A program made the translations under genes and the position numbers. The notes beneath the pieces were generated by a model. It had not been told where the DNA came from. It did no database searches and was given only the letters and a program-made list of their open reading frames with translations. Below are positions 12,031 through 23,725 of a DNA stretch of 64,000 nucleotides, piece after piece (position 1 is the first letter of the stretch; each line of letters starts with the position of its first letter). The DNA comes from Sciurus carolinensis (Eukaryota; Chordata; Mammalia; Rodentia; Sciuridae). The DNA lies in contig NC_062216.1 in the NCBI RefSeq assembly GCF_902686445.1, positions 6,283,084-6,347,083 of the forward strand, written 5' to 3'.

Positions 12031-13715
12031 ATCTGGGATGACAAAATAGAGAAAACTGCATTTCTGGAGACTTGAATGAGTGAAAACAATAAAGTAGACA
12101 GGCAGCTTCTCCACAATGTGGGTAAACAAAAAGAAGGGGGGGTACTTTCATTGATCCTAAAACTAGTCCTACAGAGCAGTCTGGGGACACAGGAGGTTAG
12201 ATAAAATAAGAAAAAAATTCCCAGTGGCACATACACTGACACAACACGGCTGGATATTGTAGTCACAGTGGTCCCTCCATCAGAATAACAGAGGGATAAG
12301 AGAATTAAAGGAACCAGCAGTTTTCAGAGGCCTGGGGACATGTCTGGGAACAGAGCATTTAGGGACCAAGGATATTGCCCCAAGGACACTTTTCAACAAA
12401 CCACAAAGACACACTGCATGGTATCCGAGTGTGGGGAAAGAAGCCACCATCTCTCCAGGTGGCATAAGGAGGAAAAAGAAAGGTATCATTTTGCAGCTGT
12501 GACTGGGGGACTGGCAACTGAGGAAGCCAAGTCCTGGCAAACCTGAGTTTGACTTCAGATATAGGCCCAATAAACACACACTGCATGACAGAGTGCACTT
12601 AAGTGTCCAGAAGACAATCAAATGTGGAGAGAGGATTACACAAGGGACAACTGGTATCAGAAATCCACCTCTCTTTACCCCTCCCCCTCCAATCTGACTG
12701 CTTGCAGGACCAACTGTGAGAGACACAACTGGCTGGGAACTTTGAAGTTTGGGGGCAGGAGAAATTCTTTGGAGACCAGGAAACATGGCATCTGCAGGTG
12801 ATGTAGGGAACTAAGTATTGACCCACCTACCCAATGAGTGGAAACCAAGGGAAGCCATGGGTTAAAATCATACAGCATGGTCTGCAAGTACTGGGTGCAG
12901 GAGGTGTGCTGATTTAGAATCTCCAGACCAATTGCCATTTGGCAAAGAGCCTCCAGCCTAACTAAGCCTAAACAATGCCTCCAGGAATTCCACTTCTGGG
13001 GTTGCCTTTCTCACTCCAGCAACAGATAGTGGAGCAACAAGCTCTAGATGACCACACCTAAAACTGCAGAGAAGAGAAGCTGAGAATATTTTAAATTAAA
13101 ATGGATATAATTCTTTAACTTTGCATGAAGATTTTTAAAAAATTCTTTTTCACTGTTTAATTGTGACCTTAATGGTATATTAATACAGTTTATACATTTA
13201 TACAGTTTCCTATTTTCTTCTCATCTCTAGCATTCTTGAAGCCAATTATTTCACAAGGATTAGTTCTTTATGCACTAGGATATTTCCTTAGTTTATTGTA
13301 GTTTTGTTTTGTATTCATGTATTTCTTGATTTTCCTTTAAAGTTTTTGCTTCATGTATATTTTTCTCCTACCTAGCTGTTTCCCTTGATTCCCCCTTTTC
13401 TTCTGCTAACAGTCAATCTCTATTGTTCTATCTTTCACTCTTCCTTTAATTCCTTACTTCTGCCTTCTCTCCTCCTCTGTCATAATCATTACACACTCTA
13501 GCACTTCCGTTTTTTCCCAGTGCACCATTTAGCAATGTGAACACTTATGCAAACTTGCTTTTTTTTATTATAGGCATGGGTGGTCATATAATTTCTGTTT
13601 CTTGTGATACTAAACATTGTAGACATGATAGAAGGAAATAGTTGGTTTAATGCTCTAAATTGTTTGCTTGCTTGTTGTTATTATTTGTTTCCTCCTAAAC
13701 AGTAGTGTACTAGAA
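12030..13715 (+). mobile_element. Probable 5' UTR of an old L1
   Basis: This segment lies directly upstream of L1 ORF1 sequence and has the same two-part layout as the leader of the full-length L1 at 47837-49206: a GC-richer part (12280-13080) then a T-rich part (13090-13700) leading into ORF1. Direct sequence similarity to that leader is weak, so this rests on position and composition. An antisense open frame of 168 codons (12280-12786) lies inside and is probably fortuitous. Confidence 0.45.
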
Positions 13716-14500
13716 ACCTTGAGGGACAGTACAAGCCACAGGGTAGAAACTCTGTTGCCTCAGATCCATAACTACTAGATGGGTAGATGCACAAACGACA
13801 TGAGAAAGCAAGGGACCAAGTCACCCTGAGGAAACCAACATACTCCAGTAATAGGATCCACTGATAACACAGCAGAAGAATGTCAGAAAACAAGTTTAGT
13901 ATGTACATAGTTAACTTTATCTGAAAGTAAAGGAGAGAGAGCAAACACAGATAGCAGAAGATTACTTCAATAAAGAGATAGAGATTCTGGGAAAAAAACA
14001 AACAAAAATAAAGGAACTAATAAACCAATCTAAAAATCAATAGAAAGCATCACCAACAGATTAGGCCAATTGTATGACAGAACCTCAGGCAACTAAGACA
14101 AAATATATAATCTTCAAAATAGAGGTGACCATAGGGAGATGTTAAAAAATCATGAACAGAGTTTCCAAGAATTAAGGGATAACAGGAAAAGACCAAATTT
14201 AAGATTTGTCAGGATAGATGAAGGCATGGAGATACAAACCAAAGGAATGCACAGGCTTTCCAATGCAATAGACCCACAAAATTTCCCAATGCTAAAGAAT
14301 GAAATGGAGAAACAAATACAAGACGCTTACAGGACCCCAAATGTGCAAAATTATAACAGACCCATGTTAAGGCACATTGTAATGCAAATGCCTAGAATAC
14401 AGAATAAGGACAAAATTATAAAGGCTGTGAGAGGAAAAAAATCAGATTACATATATGGAGAAAGTAATTTGATTCTTACCTGATTTCTCAACCCAGATTC
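13716..14500 (+). pseudogene. Old L1 ORF1 remnant
   Basis: Corresponds to ORF1 of the L1 at 49207-50130. The clearest part is 14139-14483, a 114-codon open frame covering the RNA-binding region (contains PNVQNYNR and HIVMQMP). Upstream sequence (13720-14130) is ORF1-like but interrupted. L1 ORF1 is an RNA-binding coiled-coil trimer protein; this copy lacks an intact N-terminal half and downstream ORF2. Confidence 0.75.
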
Positions 14501-15120
14501 TCAAATCTAGCACGTTGGGGAATAGTATATACCAAAAATCTATGCTAATAAATTAGAAATCCAGGGGAAATGGCCAAATTTCTGGTCACGCATGACCTTC
14601 CAAAACTGACCTCAGTAAATACTTAAGAAACAAGAACAGAATTGAACTATTACAAATGAACCATTGTAAAGATTGTTCCAAGGAACATCCATGGCTCCAT
14701 AGGATCATTGATGAGTTTTACCAGACTTTTAAAAATTTTGGTTTAATATTTTTCAGTTTTCAATGGATTCTTTAAAATTCTCTTCATTTATATGTGGTGC
14801 TGAGTGTTGAACTTGAGACCTTGCATGTACCAAGGGAAGCCTCCTACAACTGAGCCAAAACTCCAGTTTATTAGCAGATGATTAAAGAGGTTCCAAAAAC
14901 AATGCTTCTGAAATGCTCCTGTGCTGTTGAAAGGCAGGGACTTTTAAAACATTCTGTGGGGCCAGGTTTAACCTGAATATTTACCCAACTGATGAGGACA
15001 CAAGAAAAACAGCAGAAGTAAACTAAGCACTCATATTCAGCACGAAAGAGGTAAATCCAGTTATGATCAGAGCTTCCCTGGAACTGGAAGACACCACCTA
15101 GACACAGAAAGATAAGGCTC
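14500..15120 (+). mobile_element. Old L1 ORF2 fragments
   Basis: After ORF1 the sequence jumps to parts of ORF2 (14540-14730 and 14872-15060 resemble the RT region of ancient L1s), with the endonuclease region missing and a SINE inserted at about 14735-14870. All frames are broken. Confidence 0.6.
14735..14870 (-). mobile_element. ID-type SINE, antisense
   Basis: The minus strand reads as a diverged tRNA-derived ID SINE: a head with 'ttggctcagttgtaggagg' (14846-14864) and a tail-side box like 'caacactcagcacc', followed by an A-rich tail (T-rich at 14735-14790 on plus). It interrupts the old L1. Confidence 0.7.
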
Positions 15121-15460
15121 CAGTGTTTCCTCTCATATGTGGAAACTGAAGGAAAGAAGATGATCCACAGGTATAGGGAGAATCACCAGGGACTGAGAAG
15201 GGAGCATCTGGAGTGAGAGATGGTGATTGGTAAGAGAGGGGAGAGGAAATGGGTAGAAGGATGGATTAACAGGAGAAAACACTGACATGTGCATGGATGG
15301 GAATATCAGGCTGAAGCCCATTAATTTGTTCACATTTACACTTTTAAATTGCCCATAGTAAAAATGACCAGTTTCCATATGACTCCTCCACCTACCCATA
15401 GAACTCAGAATGGTGGAGCATGTTCCCTCTGAAATTTGAATCTTTCCACAGTCAATAAAA
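15121..15460 (+). mobile_element. Possible old L1 3' end
   Basis: Begins with 'tcctctcatatgtggaaac', like the end of old mammalian L1 ORF2, followed by a G/A-rich stretch resembling an L1 3' UTR. No poly(A) tail is seen. Confidence 0.35.
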
Positions 15461-16590
15461 TGTTGAATGATTTCTCAATGCAAACACCCACTACTTAAAT
15501 CAAACAATCCTTACCCAAGAACCTAAATCTCCATCATTTTCTGTTTCTCTTCTACTCTTTCCCTCAACAATTACCTGAAGAATACCTTGGTAAAGGAATC
15601 CTACCTGAGCTCCAGCTGTCCTCCTCTGATCTGTCACCAGGTTTTTAGGCAGGTGGCTCCTGGATAAAAGCTCAGGAGAAGAGGCAGCTTCCTGGATGCC
15701 AGAAGAAAGGGAGGGTTGGACATTGGATACTGCCCTGAGCCCATGTGATCCAATGTCTCACCTGATGCCACTCGCCTAATCTCTGTGGAAATTCCTGATA
15801 AAACATGACTCACACATTTGCATCACCTGACTCTAATCCATGTACCTGATTGCAAGTCCTTGTGTCCTATATAAATGCTACTTGCCTGCATCTGTGCCAA
15901 TCTTTCTAAGTTAATACTTGGTTAGATGCAGGTTCACAAAATCAACACTTTAAATGGGTTTTAGGCACTTGGTAGATTAGAAATGCAAGATGACATTAGA
16001 TGATGTTGATTTCTATGAATTTGGGTTACAGTGGTCTACAGGATTATTTTTATACCGCTATACTTAGAGATGCATTTGTTAAAATAAATGCCTTTCAGGG
16101 GTTCAAGTGTTCTTAAGAAACACATTATTTTGAGATGAATGGTATGATTTCAGTTTTTTCTTAAAATGTTCAGTGGTTTCTCTTCCTCTCCAGAATTTGG
16201 AAAGAACAATTCCTGACTTCAAAATGATGATTTTGGATACTGAGTGCTGGACTCCTTGCATACACTTTATTTTCTAGAAGTTTTGCTAATGACTCAAACA
16301 CAGAAAGAAATAAATCATTGGTGTTATACTGATAAATCAGTTTGCAGTTATTAATTTGGAATCCACCTCTGGTTTTATTTTGATTCCATCAGTCAATACT
16401 TGTTTCTTACCCTCAGGGGAAAGATGGGGTCCATGCATTCCTTCAGAGCCTGCCACCAGCTGCAGACACTGGAGGCCATAATCCAGTCATTCTTAAAAGT
16501 CAATCTCTACTTATCATTTGGCTGACAAAATGCCCTAAAGATAAATCCCTTAACAAGGGTTTACTTCATTTTAGACCCCAGCATCTGTGA
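15461..16590. other. Unannotated DNA
   Basis: No gene or repeat recognised over about 1.1 kb. Composition is ordinary and open frames are short. Confidence 0.4.
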
Positions 16591-17110
16591 TCCTTTGTTG
16601 TACAATACCTGAAGAGGAAGCTCAGTCTCCAGGCATGGTGAAGGAAAAAGCAGAAACCTTGGCCGGAATTAAACACCCCAAGTTGGAATCAGCGGGGACT
16701 CAGTTAGCCAATTGCTCCAGCTTCCCTTGGGAGAACTCGACTGATGCTTAATAGCAGACAGGAATGTGGTCAATTTGACCAGCTTGATCTTAATCACCTA
16801 GCAAAACAGTTAAAAACCAAACCACAGCCATTCCTGGACATTTCAAAGAGGAAACAATACTTAAGTATAACTTAAGATGAACACTTGTATTAGCACCTAA
16901 GAAAAAGTAAGATTGGAGGCTACAAAAGAAGTATTTGTAGGGAAGAGTGCTTAATAACTATCAAGAGAAACTGCTAGAGTCAGAAACTTTTAGTCAGTGT
17001 AAAGACTACAGGTCTTCTTAAACTCCTACACAGACAGGCCTAATCAGTGTTTGTATGATCATTTAGCCTAAGTAACAAAATAAAGGAATCTCTGCTGAAC
17101 CAGAGGTTGT
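16590..17110 (+). mobile_element. ERV internal relic of the 38767-43634 family
   Basis: 16720-16900 on the plus strand aligns with the reverse complement of about 39850-40015, inside the two-LTR ERV. Shared words include 'cacctagcaaaacagt' and 'aacttaagatg'. The flanking parts of the interval align loosely. No LTR, primer-binding site or open frame is seen, so it is an isolated internal piece of the same or a related non-autonomous family. Confidence 0.7.
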
Positions 17111-17345
17111 ACCAATAAAAGGATATTTTACAAAAATCAGATGACATTAAACAGATTAACTATATTTTATTGGGACTTTTTTGACATTCTGAAAGAAAAT
17201 GAATGCCAAACAAAAGTCCTATATGCAACAAAATTTAATCTCAGATTTGAAGATGAAATAAAAACCTTCCATGATAAACAAAAATGTAAATAATTTGAAA
17301 CAGAAAGCCTGCACATCAGAATATTCTCAACAAAATATTCCAAAA

Positions 17346-17690
17346 AGAAGATTCCATCTCACCCCAATTAGAATGACAATTATCATAAATATAAGCAACA
17401 ATAGGTGTTGGGAAGGATGTGGGGGTAACGTATACTCATACTTTGCTGGTGGGACTGCAAATTAGTGCAGCCACTTTGGAAAGTAGTGTGGAGTTTCCTT
17501 AGAAAACTTGGAATGGAACCACCATTTGATCCAGTTATCCCATGACTTGGTCTATACCCAAAGGACTTCAAGTCAGTATACAATAGAGATGTAGTCACAT
17601 CAATGTTTATAGATACTCAATTCACAATAGCCAGATTGTGGAACCAATGTAGATGCCCTTCAATTGATGAATGGAAAAAGAATCTGTGAG

Positions 17691-17721
<31 letters not shown>

Positions 17722-18110
17722 CAATGGAATATTACTCAGCCATAAAGGATAAAATTATGGCTTTTGCAGGCAAATTGATGAAATTGGAGAATATCATGCT
17801 AAGTGAGATAAGCCAGTCTCAAAAAAACAAAGGACGAATGTTTTCGCTGATAAGTGGATGATGATGCATAATGGGGGGTGGAGGGTGACAAGAATGGAAG
17901 AAGGAGGGACTGTATAGAGGGAAAAGAGGTGTGGGAGGGGTGAGAGGGAAGGAAAAAAATTACAAAATGAATCAAAAACTATTACCCTAGGTAAATGTAT
18001 GATTACACAAATGGTATTCCTCTACTTCATGTACAGAGAAACAACATGTATCCTATTTGTTTACAATAAAAATAAATTTAAAAAAGAAATAAAAAGTAAA
18101 TAAATAAATG
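17346..18110 (+). mobile_element. Young 5'-truncated L1 inserted in arm 2
   Basis: Matches the last 770 bp of the L1 at 47837-54370, beginning at the point equal to about 53598. It contains the ORF2 C-terminus (17664-17861 is open to the natural stop), the 3' UTR and an A-rich tail ending near 18110. It splits an older L1 whose halves are 17220-17345 and 18112-18430. Confidence 0.88.
17691..17717 (+). repeat. (TA)n microsatellite within L1 ORF2
   Basis: About 13 AT/TA units at the place in ORF2 that reads as alternating Ile-Tyr just before the TMEYYSAIK motif; the frame stays open through it. Confidence 0.95.
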
Positions 18111-18111
18111 A

Positions 18112-18430
18112 AAGTCAGTGAACAGAGGAACTATACTACAAGAATTGTCAATCAAAGGAGAAACTAAATCAAATTAAAAATGAGAAATGAACAAAAATGT
18201 CTGGGAACAAATCATATCTCAATAATAATCCTGAACATTGATGGCCTAAACTCATCAATCAAAAGACATAGACTGGCAGACTGGATTAAAAAAGAAAATC
18301 CAACAATATGCTGTCTCCAAGAGACTCACCTCATAGGCAATGACATCCACAGACTGAAAAGTTGGGAAAAAACATCATGCACATGGATCTCGTAAACAAG
18401 CAGGAGTTTCCATCCTCTAAAACAGACCAG
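18112..18430 (+). mobile_element. Old L1 fragment, start of ORF2 endonuclease
   Basis: The open frame 18180-18395 contains the N-terminal endonuclease region (NIDGLNSSIKRHRLADWI and CCLQETHL), matching 50220-50450 in the full-length L1. It continues the L1 at 17220-17345. Confidence 0.88.
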
Positions 18431-18469
18431 ATCATGTAAACTGTATAATTGTAATTACACAATTGTAAT

Positions 18470-19480
18470 ATTACCTTAATACACTTTAGGATCTGTAGGG
18501 TTGTTTTGATATCTCCTTTTCCATTGATCTTTTCTTGCTTTTTACATGATTATACTTGTTAGATTTTAATCAACTGTTAGCTGTGTTATTTCTTTTCTAT
18601 TTCACATGTTTCTGCTCCTATTCTTATTTTTCCTTCCCACTTCCTAATTTGAAAATAATTTGATTGTTACTCTAACTTCATTCTGCTACAAATACTTTGT
18701 TATAAGTGTCCATCTAAGTACTATTTCATCCCAGAGATTCTCAGATTTTAGCTTTTATTATCACTTAGTTCCAAGCACCTTTTAATTAATTTTCTTGTGC
18801 TTTCTTATTTGACCTATGAGATATTTATAAGTTTACCATTAATTTTTTTAATAATTGAGACATGGAGGTGGGGATCTATATCTTAAGGTGATTGATTTCT
18901 AATGTAATAAATCATGCAGGAAACACAGTCTTCATGATTTCAAGTTTTTAAAATTTCTCAATGTTTATTTTATGACAGAATATGGTTCAATCCTCTGAAT
19001 TTTCTAATTGTCATTTTTGTATATAGTGGTCTGTAAATAACAAGTAGGTCCAGGTGGCTGATAATGTTGTTAAGCCTTCTATGTCATTACTCCCTCCAGC
19101 AACATGAGGGGGCTCAAAGTCTCCAAATATGATTATAGGTGTGTTTTTCTTAGATTTATGAAATCTTGCTTTATCTGTGTTGAAAATTTTTTAGGAGACA
19201 AGTACACATTTAGGATTGTTTTACTTTCTTAATGACGTTGCCTTATTAAGGTTCCAAAATGTTCCCCAGTGTCTCTGACAATACTTCTTGAAATTTATTT
19301 TATATTAATAGTCCTACTTTAGGTTTCTCTTGATTATTTTTCTTTTACTTATTGGTGTATCAATATTTAAAATGTAATATAGGTATAGAGCATAAAGGTA
19401 TGGTTTCATTTTTACACATGTTCAGGTTTTATTACTATTAATTTTAATATCAAATTCATTATACTTACATTAGTTATTGA
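18470..19480 (-). mobile_element. Old L1 fragment, antisense ORF2
   Basis: Reads as the antisense of an ancient L1 ORF2 between RT and endonuclease, judged from landmarks such as 'cccagagattctcag' (18732) and 'ggtgattgatttctaatg' (18886). Matches arm 1 (2690-3765, reverse complement) and 58010-58420 (same orientation). Confidence 0.55.
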
Positions 19481-19970
19481 TATTGTTGAAAAAAAAAGAA
19501 CACCTGATATAAAGGTCAATGAAAATTAGGTAAATGATATGTTTGATGGTGTACTGTTTGGAAAATGTGTTGAATAGTCCTGCTGTCAGGCTCAGAGAGA
19601 AGATTGTTGGAATGATTTAATTATAATTGTTTATTCTCACATATCATGTGGTACACAGAAACAGATTGATTTTATTTTTTGTTAACACTTTTCATTTGCA
19701 AATAAAAAATAACATATACATATTTATGCTTATACATTACCATAGGCAAACTCTTAATTATCTCATTATGGTTTTAATGGGAAATTCTCTGACAACAATA
19801 ATTCTGTGTACATTTCATTTGCTTCTTTGCCATTCGATTATGCTGTTCAATGAAATACCACTTTATGTGTTTCATTAATTTTTAATTGCATTATTTGATG
19901 ATTATTGAGTTTTCCAGTCATATATCTTGTAAATAAGCATGTGTATTGCAAATATTTTCTGAAAGTCAAA

Positions 19971-20005
19971 GAAGAAGAAGAAGAAGAAGAAGAAGAAGAA
20001 GAAGA
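19971..20005 (+). repeat. (GAA)n microsatellite
   Basis: About 11-12 perfect GAA/AAG units. Confidence 0.97.
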
Positions 20006-22585
20006 CGTCAGGCACAGAAGGAAAATACCACACACTCTGATAGACATGTGGGTGCTAATGCTGATCTCATAGGAGGATAGAGCAGAAATTGGTGACCAGA
20101 GCTTCAGAAGATGTGGGAGAAAGGGGAGTGTTAATAGGTACAGAGGTACAGTGCAAGAGGAGAATGACTTCTAGTGTTCTATAGCAAAGTGTAATAACTA
20201 CAGTTGAGAACAATTGATAGATATTTCAAAATGAGAAGGTTCTGAAAGTCCCCAACAGAAAGAAATATACATATTGGAAAACAAAATATTGTAGGTGGTT
20301 CATATACCAAGTGACCTGATCTGATTATGCAATGTATAAATGTACCAAAATATCACTCTGAAGTCCATAACAATGTGTAATTGCTATTTGTCAAGAAAAA
20401 TTATATGTAAATAAGTATTTTAGAGTTTTTAAAGAGTAGAAAGTAGAAAGAAATGAGAAAGTGTGAGTATCAACATGCTAGAAGGTATTGATGATTAATA
20501 TTAGAAAAACCGTTCCAGGTGAACATAGAGGTCATGCAGAACTCTCAAAATACTTTGAGAACAGTGACAGAAAATAATTAAGATTGTGCCTGTATTATTA
20601 GATGGGCAAATTTATCATAGTATTAAGGTTTTCTCAGACTCTATTTATATCATTTGATGAATTAGTAGAGGAAGTATTATCATTAGGGTTATGGAAATTA
20701 AATATACATATATGTGAAAATCTGTAATCAGAAAATTGTAATAACAATTCATGTAAACTCACCTTTATTTTGAAGTTCAGGTACAGATGGTGAGTGAATT
20801 CTATTTTTGTTCAGGACATTAAATTTGACACAAAATACAATGGATTGTTGTTCTTTTAAAGGGAGAAATTGCAATTTGCATTACATTCAATTACATTATA
20901 ATTTACTTCAAAATTATGTGTGTAATTTTAATTTAAAGTAGAGATATCACAGCTATTGAAGGTTAGTAGAGAAGGAAATTCTGATGGTTTCAGCTAATAC
21001 TTGTCAAAATATCAAATGGAGCAATTATATCTTCCTAGTCTCCAGGCATTCAATATAAACATCACTGCTGAAATCCTGGACCAAAAGCTTGTGGAAGAAG
21101 CATTATGAGTATATGCTGCTTTCTCCTCCAGAGGATGTCAAGATAGACTGGCAGAAAAGGGCCACTGACTTCTGCAGATGGAATCGCCTGTCACACAGAT
21201 GGTACATTCATCTGGTGTATCTCCGCTATGATTGCTCTTTAATCCTGAACATGAAATCAGTCATTATGGGATTGTCCACATGGCTTATTGACAGTCTTTC
21301 TTGGCTCTGTGAGTTAAACACTGAGCAGATGCAGATGTGAGTTAAATCTTCTTGTGATTCATTTAGTTTTGGTCAATTTTCCTATGTATGAGATTCTTGT
21401 TTGGCAAACAACATGAAAAGTTGTCAATATTTTTCATATAAAAACAAACATTAACTTAGATACATTTGAATCATTCACTCACCACTAATGGTCTAAAGAC
21501 AAAAGGTTTTTACATTTTTACTTCCATGTGCATACCACATTACTCTCAGGTTGGTCAATTATACTCTATTTGGTAGCATCCTAATACCAGAGCTGCTGGA
21601 ATAATTTTGAAAGCTACTATAAATTGAAAGACCAAGTACATTAGCAGTGTTTGTGAAGTGAACCATAGTTTTAAGATTTTATATGTTAGTTTTGAATTTA
21701 TTTACATTTCTCAGTGATTACAATATATGCAGAGATTGTGGGTGAGAAATTGCTCACTGTCCATTTAATTACAGACAGTCAGTTGTGCTCAGTCACGAAT
21801 TAATGACTGGGGTCTTTCATCTCTATCACCAGCATTCACATGCAGAGAACTTACCACTGACCTGAAGACAGGGTGCTTTTCCTTCCGATGTGGTCATGAA
21901 TTTCACCTCAATTATTTTATTTACACCTTCCTCACCTATTTTTCTTTGAAATACATCATGTATCCAGAGAATGGGGAGAAAAAGAACATTAAAATGTATC
22001 ACTCCCCATGAGTGTATAGTGACCCATTTGGCATATCAGTGGAGCAGATGAGCCAAATGCAGGAAATTCTCCAGGTATTAGAAACACAATCATGCGCATC
22101 AAAGCTTATGAAAAGTTTCAGAAGAAGAGCACAAAATTTAAAAAAGAAAATTCAGACTGGGAAGGTAAAAATCAAGACTATCTTCACAGTGCAAAATGAA
22201 GATGAAGATCTCTCTAAGAAACTTTAACTCCAACATACAATTAATAATTTTCCACCTAAACTAAAAACAGTGGTAAGATTTCTTCATTATGGCTGGAAAT
22301 AGGACAACATAGGAAGGATTTTGTCTCACCTATTTCCTCCTACCTGGTAGATGAGATCATTCATTCTGCAACACCTTTGGTTGGTATTCCAAACATACTC
22401 CATGGTCATATAGATTGAGGCAAAGTCCCTGATGCTTGGCTGACAGGCCTTGCGGAATGCCTCTTCCTACTAACAAAGACAGCATTTCTTCCTACTTCAA
22501 ATGGAAAATCACACAATTTTTCACAAATAATTCATGCAGACATAAAATCAACAGGAAATAAAGCAGAGCTAATTCATACCATAAG
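20006..22585. other. Unannotated DNA with two unexplained open frames
   Basis: No repeat recognised. An 83-codon frame at 21089-21340 (tryptophan/tyrosine-rich, contains PPEDVKIDWQKRATDF) and a 71-codon frame at 22012-22227 (charged, helix-like) stand out but match no family I know. No partner exon or clear splice pair was found for either. Confidence 0.4.
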
Positions 22586-22589
22586 GCAA

Positions 22590-23540
22590 ATGGACTTAAA
22601 AGAGACTACAGGATATTTTATGAAACACCAGCTTAATGCCCATGTTACTCAGCTGCTTATGAAACTTTCTGCAACATTGATTATATTTCAGATGACAAAG
22701 AATGTCTTAGAAAACATAAAATAGCCAAAATAATTCCCATCTACTTATCAGATATTAATGGAATAAAATTAGAAGTTCAGGTGAGGAGCAATAGCTTATC
22801 AGGTGTAAGGCACTGGGTTTGATTCTCAGCACCACATAAATATGAATAAATAAATAACATAAAGCCATTATATATCTAAAACTAAAGAAAAATATTTTAA
22901 AAATTAGAAGTGAACAGAAAATGTACAAGCACATGGATATTGAGCAATACACTTTTGAATAATTTGCTGGTCACTGAAGCAATCAGAGGAGAAATTGAAA
23001 ATTTCTCAGAATCAAATGAGAATAGAAATATAGCAACATACAAACTCTCTGGAACACAGTGATGGCAGAAAGATTATAGCTAAGAGTGCCTTCATTAAGA
23101 AATCAGAAAGAATCCAAATGAATATGTTAATGCTGCATTCTAAGATCTTAGAAAAAGAAGAACAAACTAGTTCCTAAATCAGTAGAAGTAAAGACACAAT
23201 AAAGATCAAGGCTAAAATGACTGAGATAGAGAATAAAAGAACAATAAACAGGGTAGGAAAGTAGGGTCTTTGAGAGAATGAACAAAATTGAAAACCCCTT
23301 ATCCAAATGAAATTAAAAAAGGAGAAAGAAGACTTGATAAAGTTAAAAATAAAAAAGAACATATTACATATGTCAACACTGAAATTAGAAGATCATAACC
23401 AACCATTCTGAAAACATGTATTTCAATAAATTGAAAATTTTAGAAGAAATGAGTATGTTTCCAGACACATATAAATTGTCAAATGTGAATCAAAACAATG
23501 GGGAAAACCTAAACAGATCCACTAATAACCAGTGAGATTT
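22590..23540 (+). mobile_element. Old L1 ORF2 fragment (split by a SINE)
   Basis: 22590-22776 resembles the end of the L1 endonuclease domain and 22900-23200 the following linker (contains a 'cttagaaaaagaagaacaaa' landmark seen in many L1s). The frames are heavily broken. A SINE at 22777-22899 lies between, with a 12-bp target duplication. Confidence 0.7.
22777..22899 (+). mobile_element. ID-type SINE with 12-bp target duplication
   Basis: tRNA-derived head containing 'ggtgtaaggcactgggtttg' and 'ctcagcaccacataa', then an A-rich tail with 'aaataaataacataaagcc', the tail form typical of squirrel ID SINEs. Flanked by exact AAAATTAGAAGT copies at 22765-22776 and 22900-22911. Confidence 0.9.
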
Positions 23541-23549
23541 AAGCAGTAA

Positions 23550-23725
23550 TTAAAACCCATGCAGAGGAGTAAGGAGGAGAAGAGGAAGGGGACTGAGGAG
23601 GAGGGAGGGGAGATGGGAAATGGGAAGAACTGAACAATGATATTGAACAAATTATTCCTTGTAAATGTGTTCATATGCTACAAAGAATTCCACCTTTAAG
23701 AGTTAAATAACAAAATAAAAGACAA
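23550..23725 (+). mobile_element. Probable L1 3' end
   Basis: Purine-rich stretch (23565-23630) followed by a segment with short A-rich tail (23700-23740), the layout of the L1 3' UTRs here; the copies at 59500-59705 and 30030-30365 are comparable. Confidence 0.45.

Larger units (their letters stand above)
17200..19900 (+). repeat. Inverted paralogous segment, arm 2 (partner 2000-4610)
   Basis: Aligns with the reverse complement of 2000-4610 across three successive parts: L1 ORF1-end/endonuclease (17220-17345 and 18112-18430), L1 in the other orientation (18470-19480), and AT-rich non-L1 DNA (19486-19770). Examples shared exactly include 'gcctgcacatcagaatattc' and 'ccaggtggctgataatgttg'. It is interrupted by a younger L1 at 17346-18110 that the partner lacks. 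Confidence 0.8.

Noticed and set aside
12280..12786. 168-codon minus-strand open frame
   Set aside because: It lies antisense in the probable 5' UTR of an old L1. It resembles the position of primate ORF0 but is in a decayed element, overlaps other frames and has no recognisable domain.
19847..20047. Poly-serine protein
   Set aside because: Produced by translating the antisense of the (GAA)n microsatellite.
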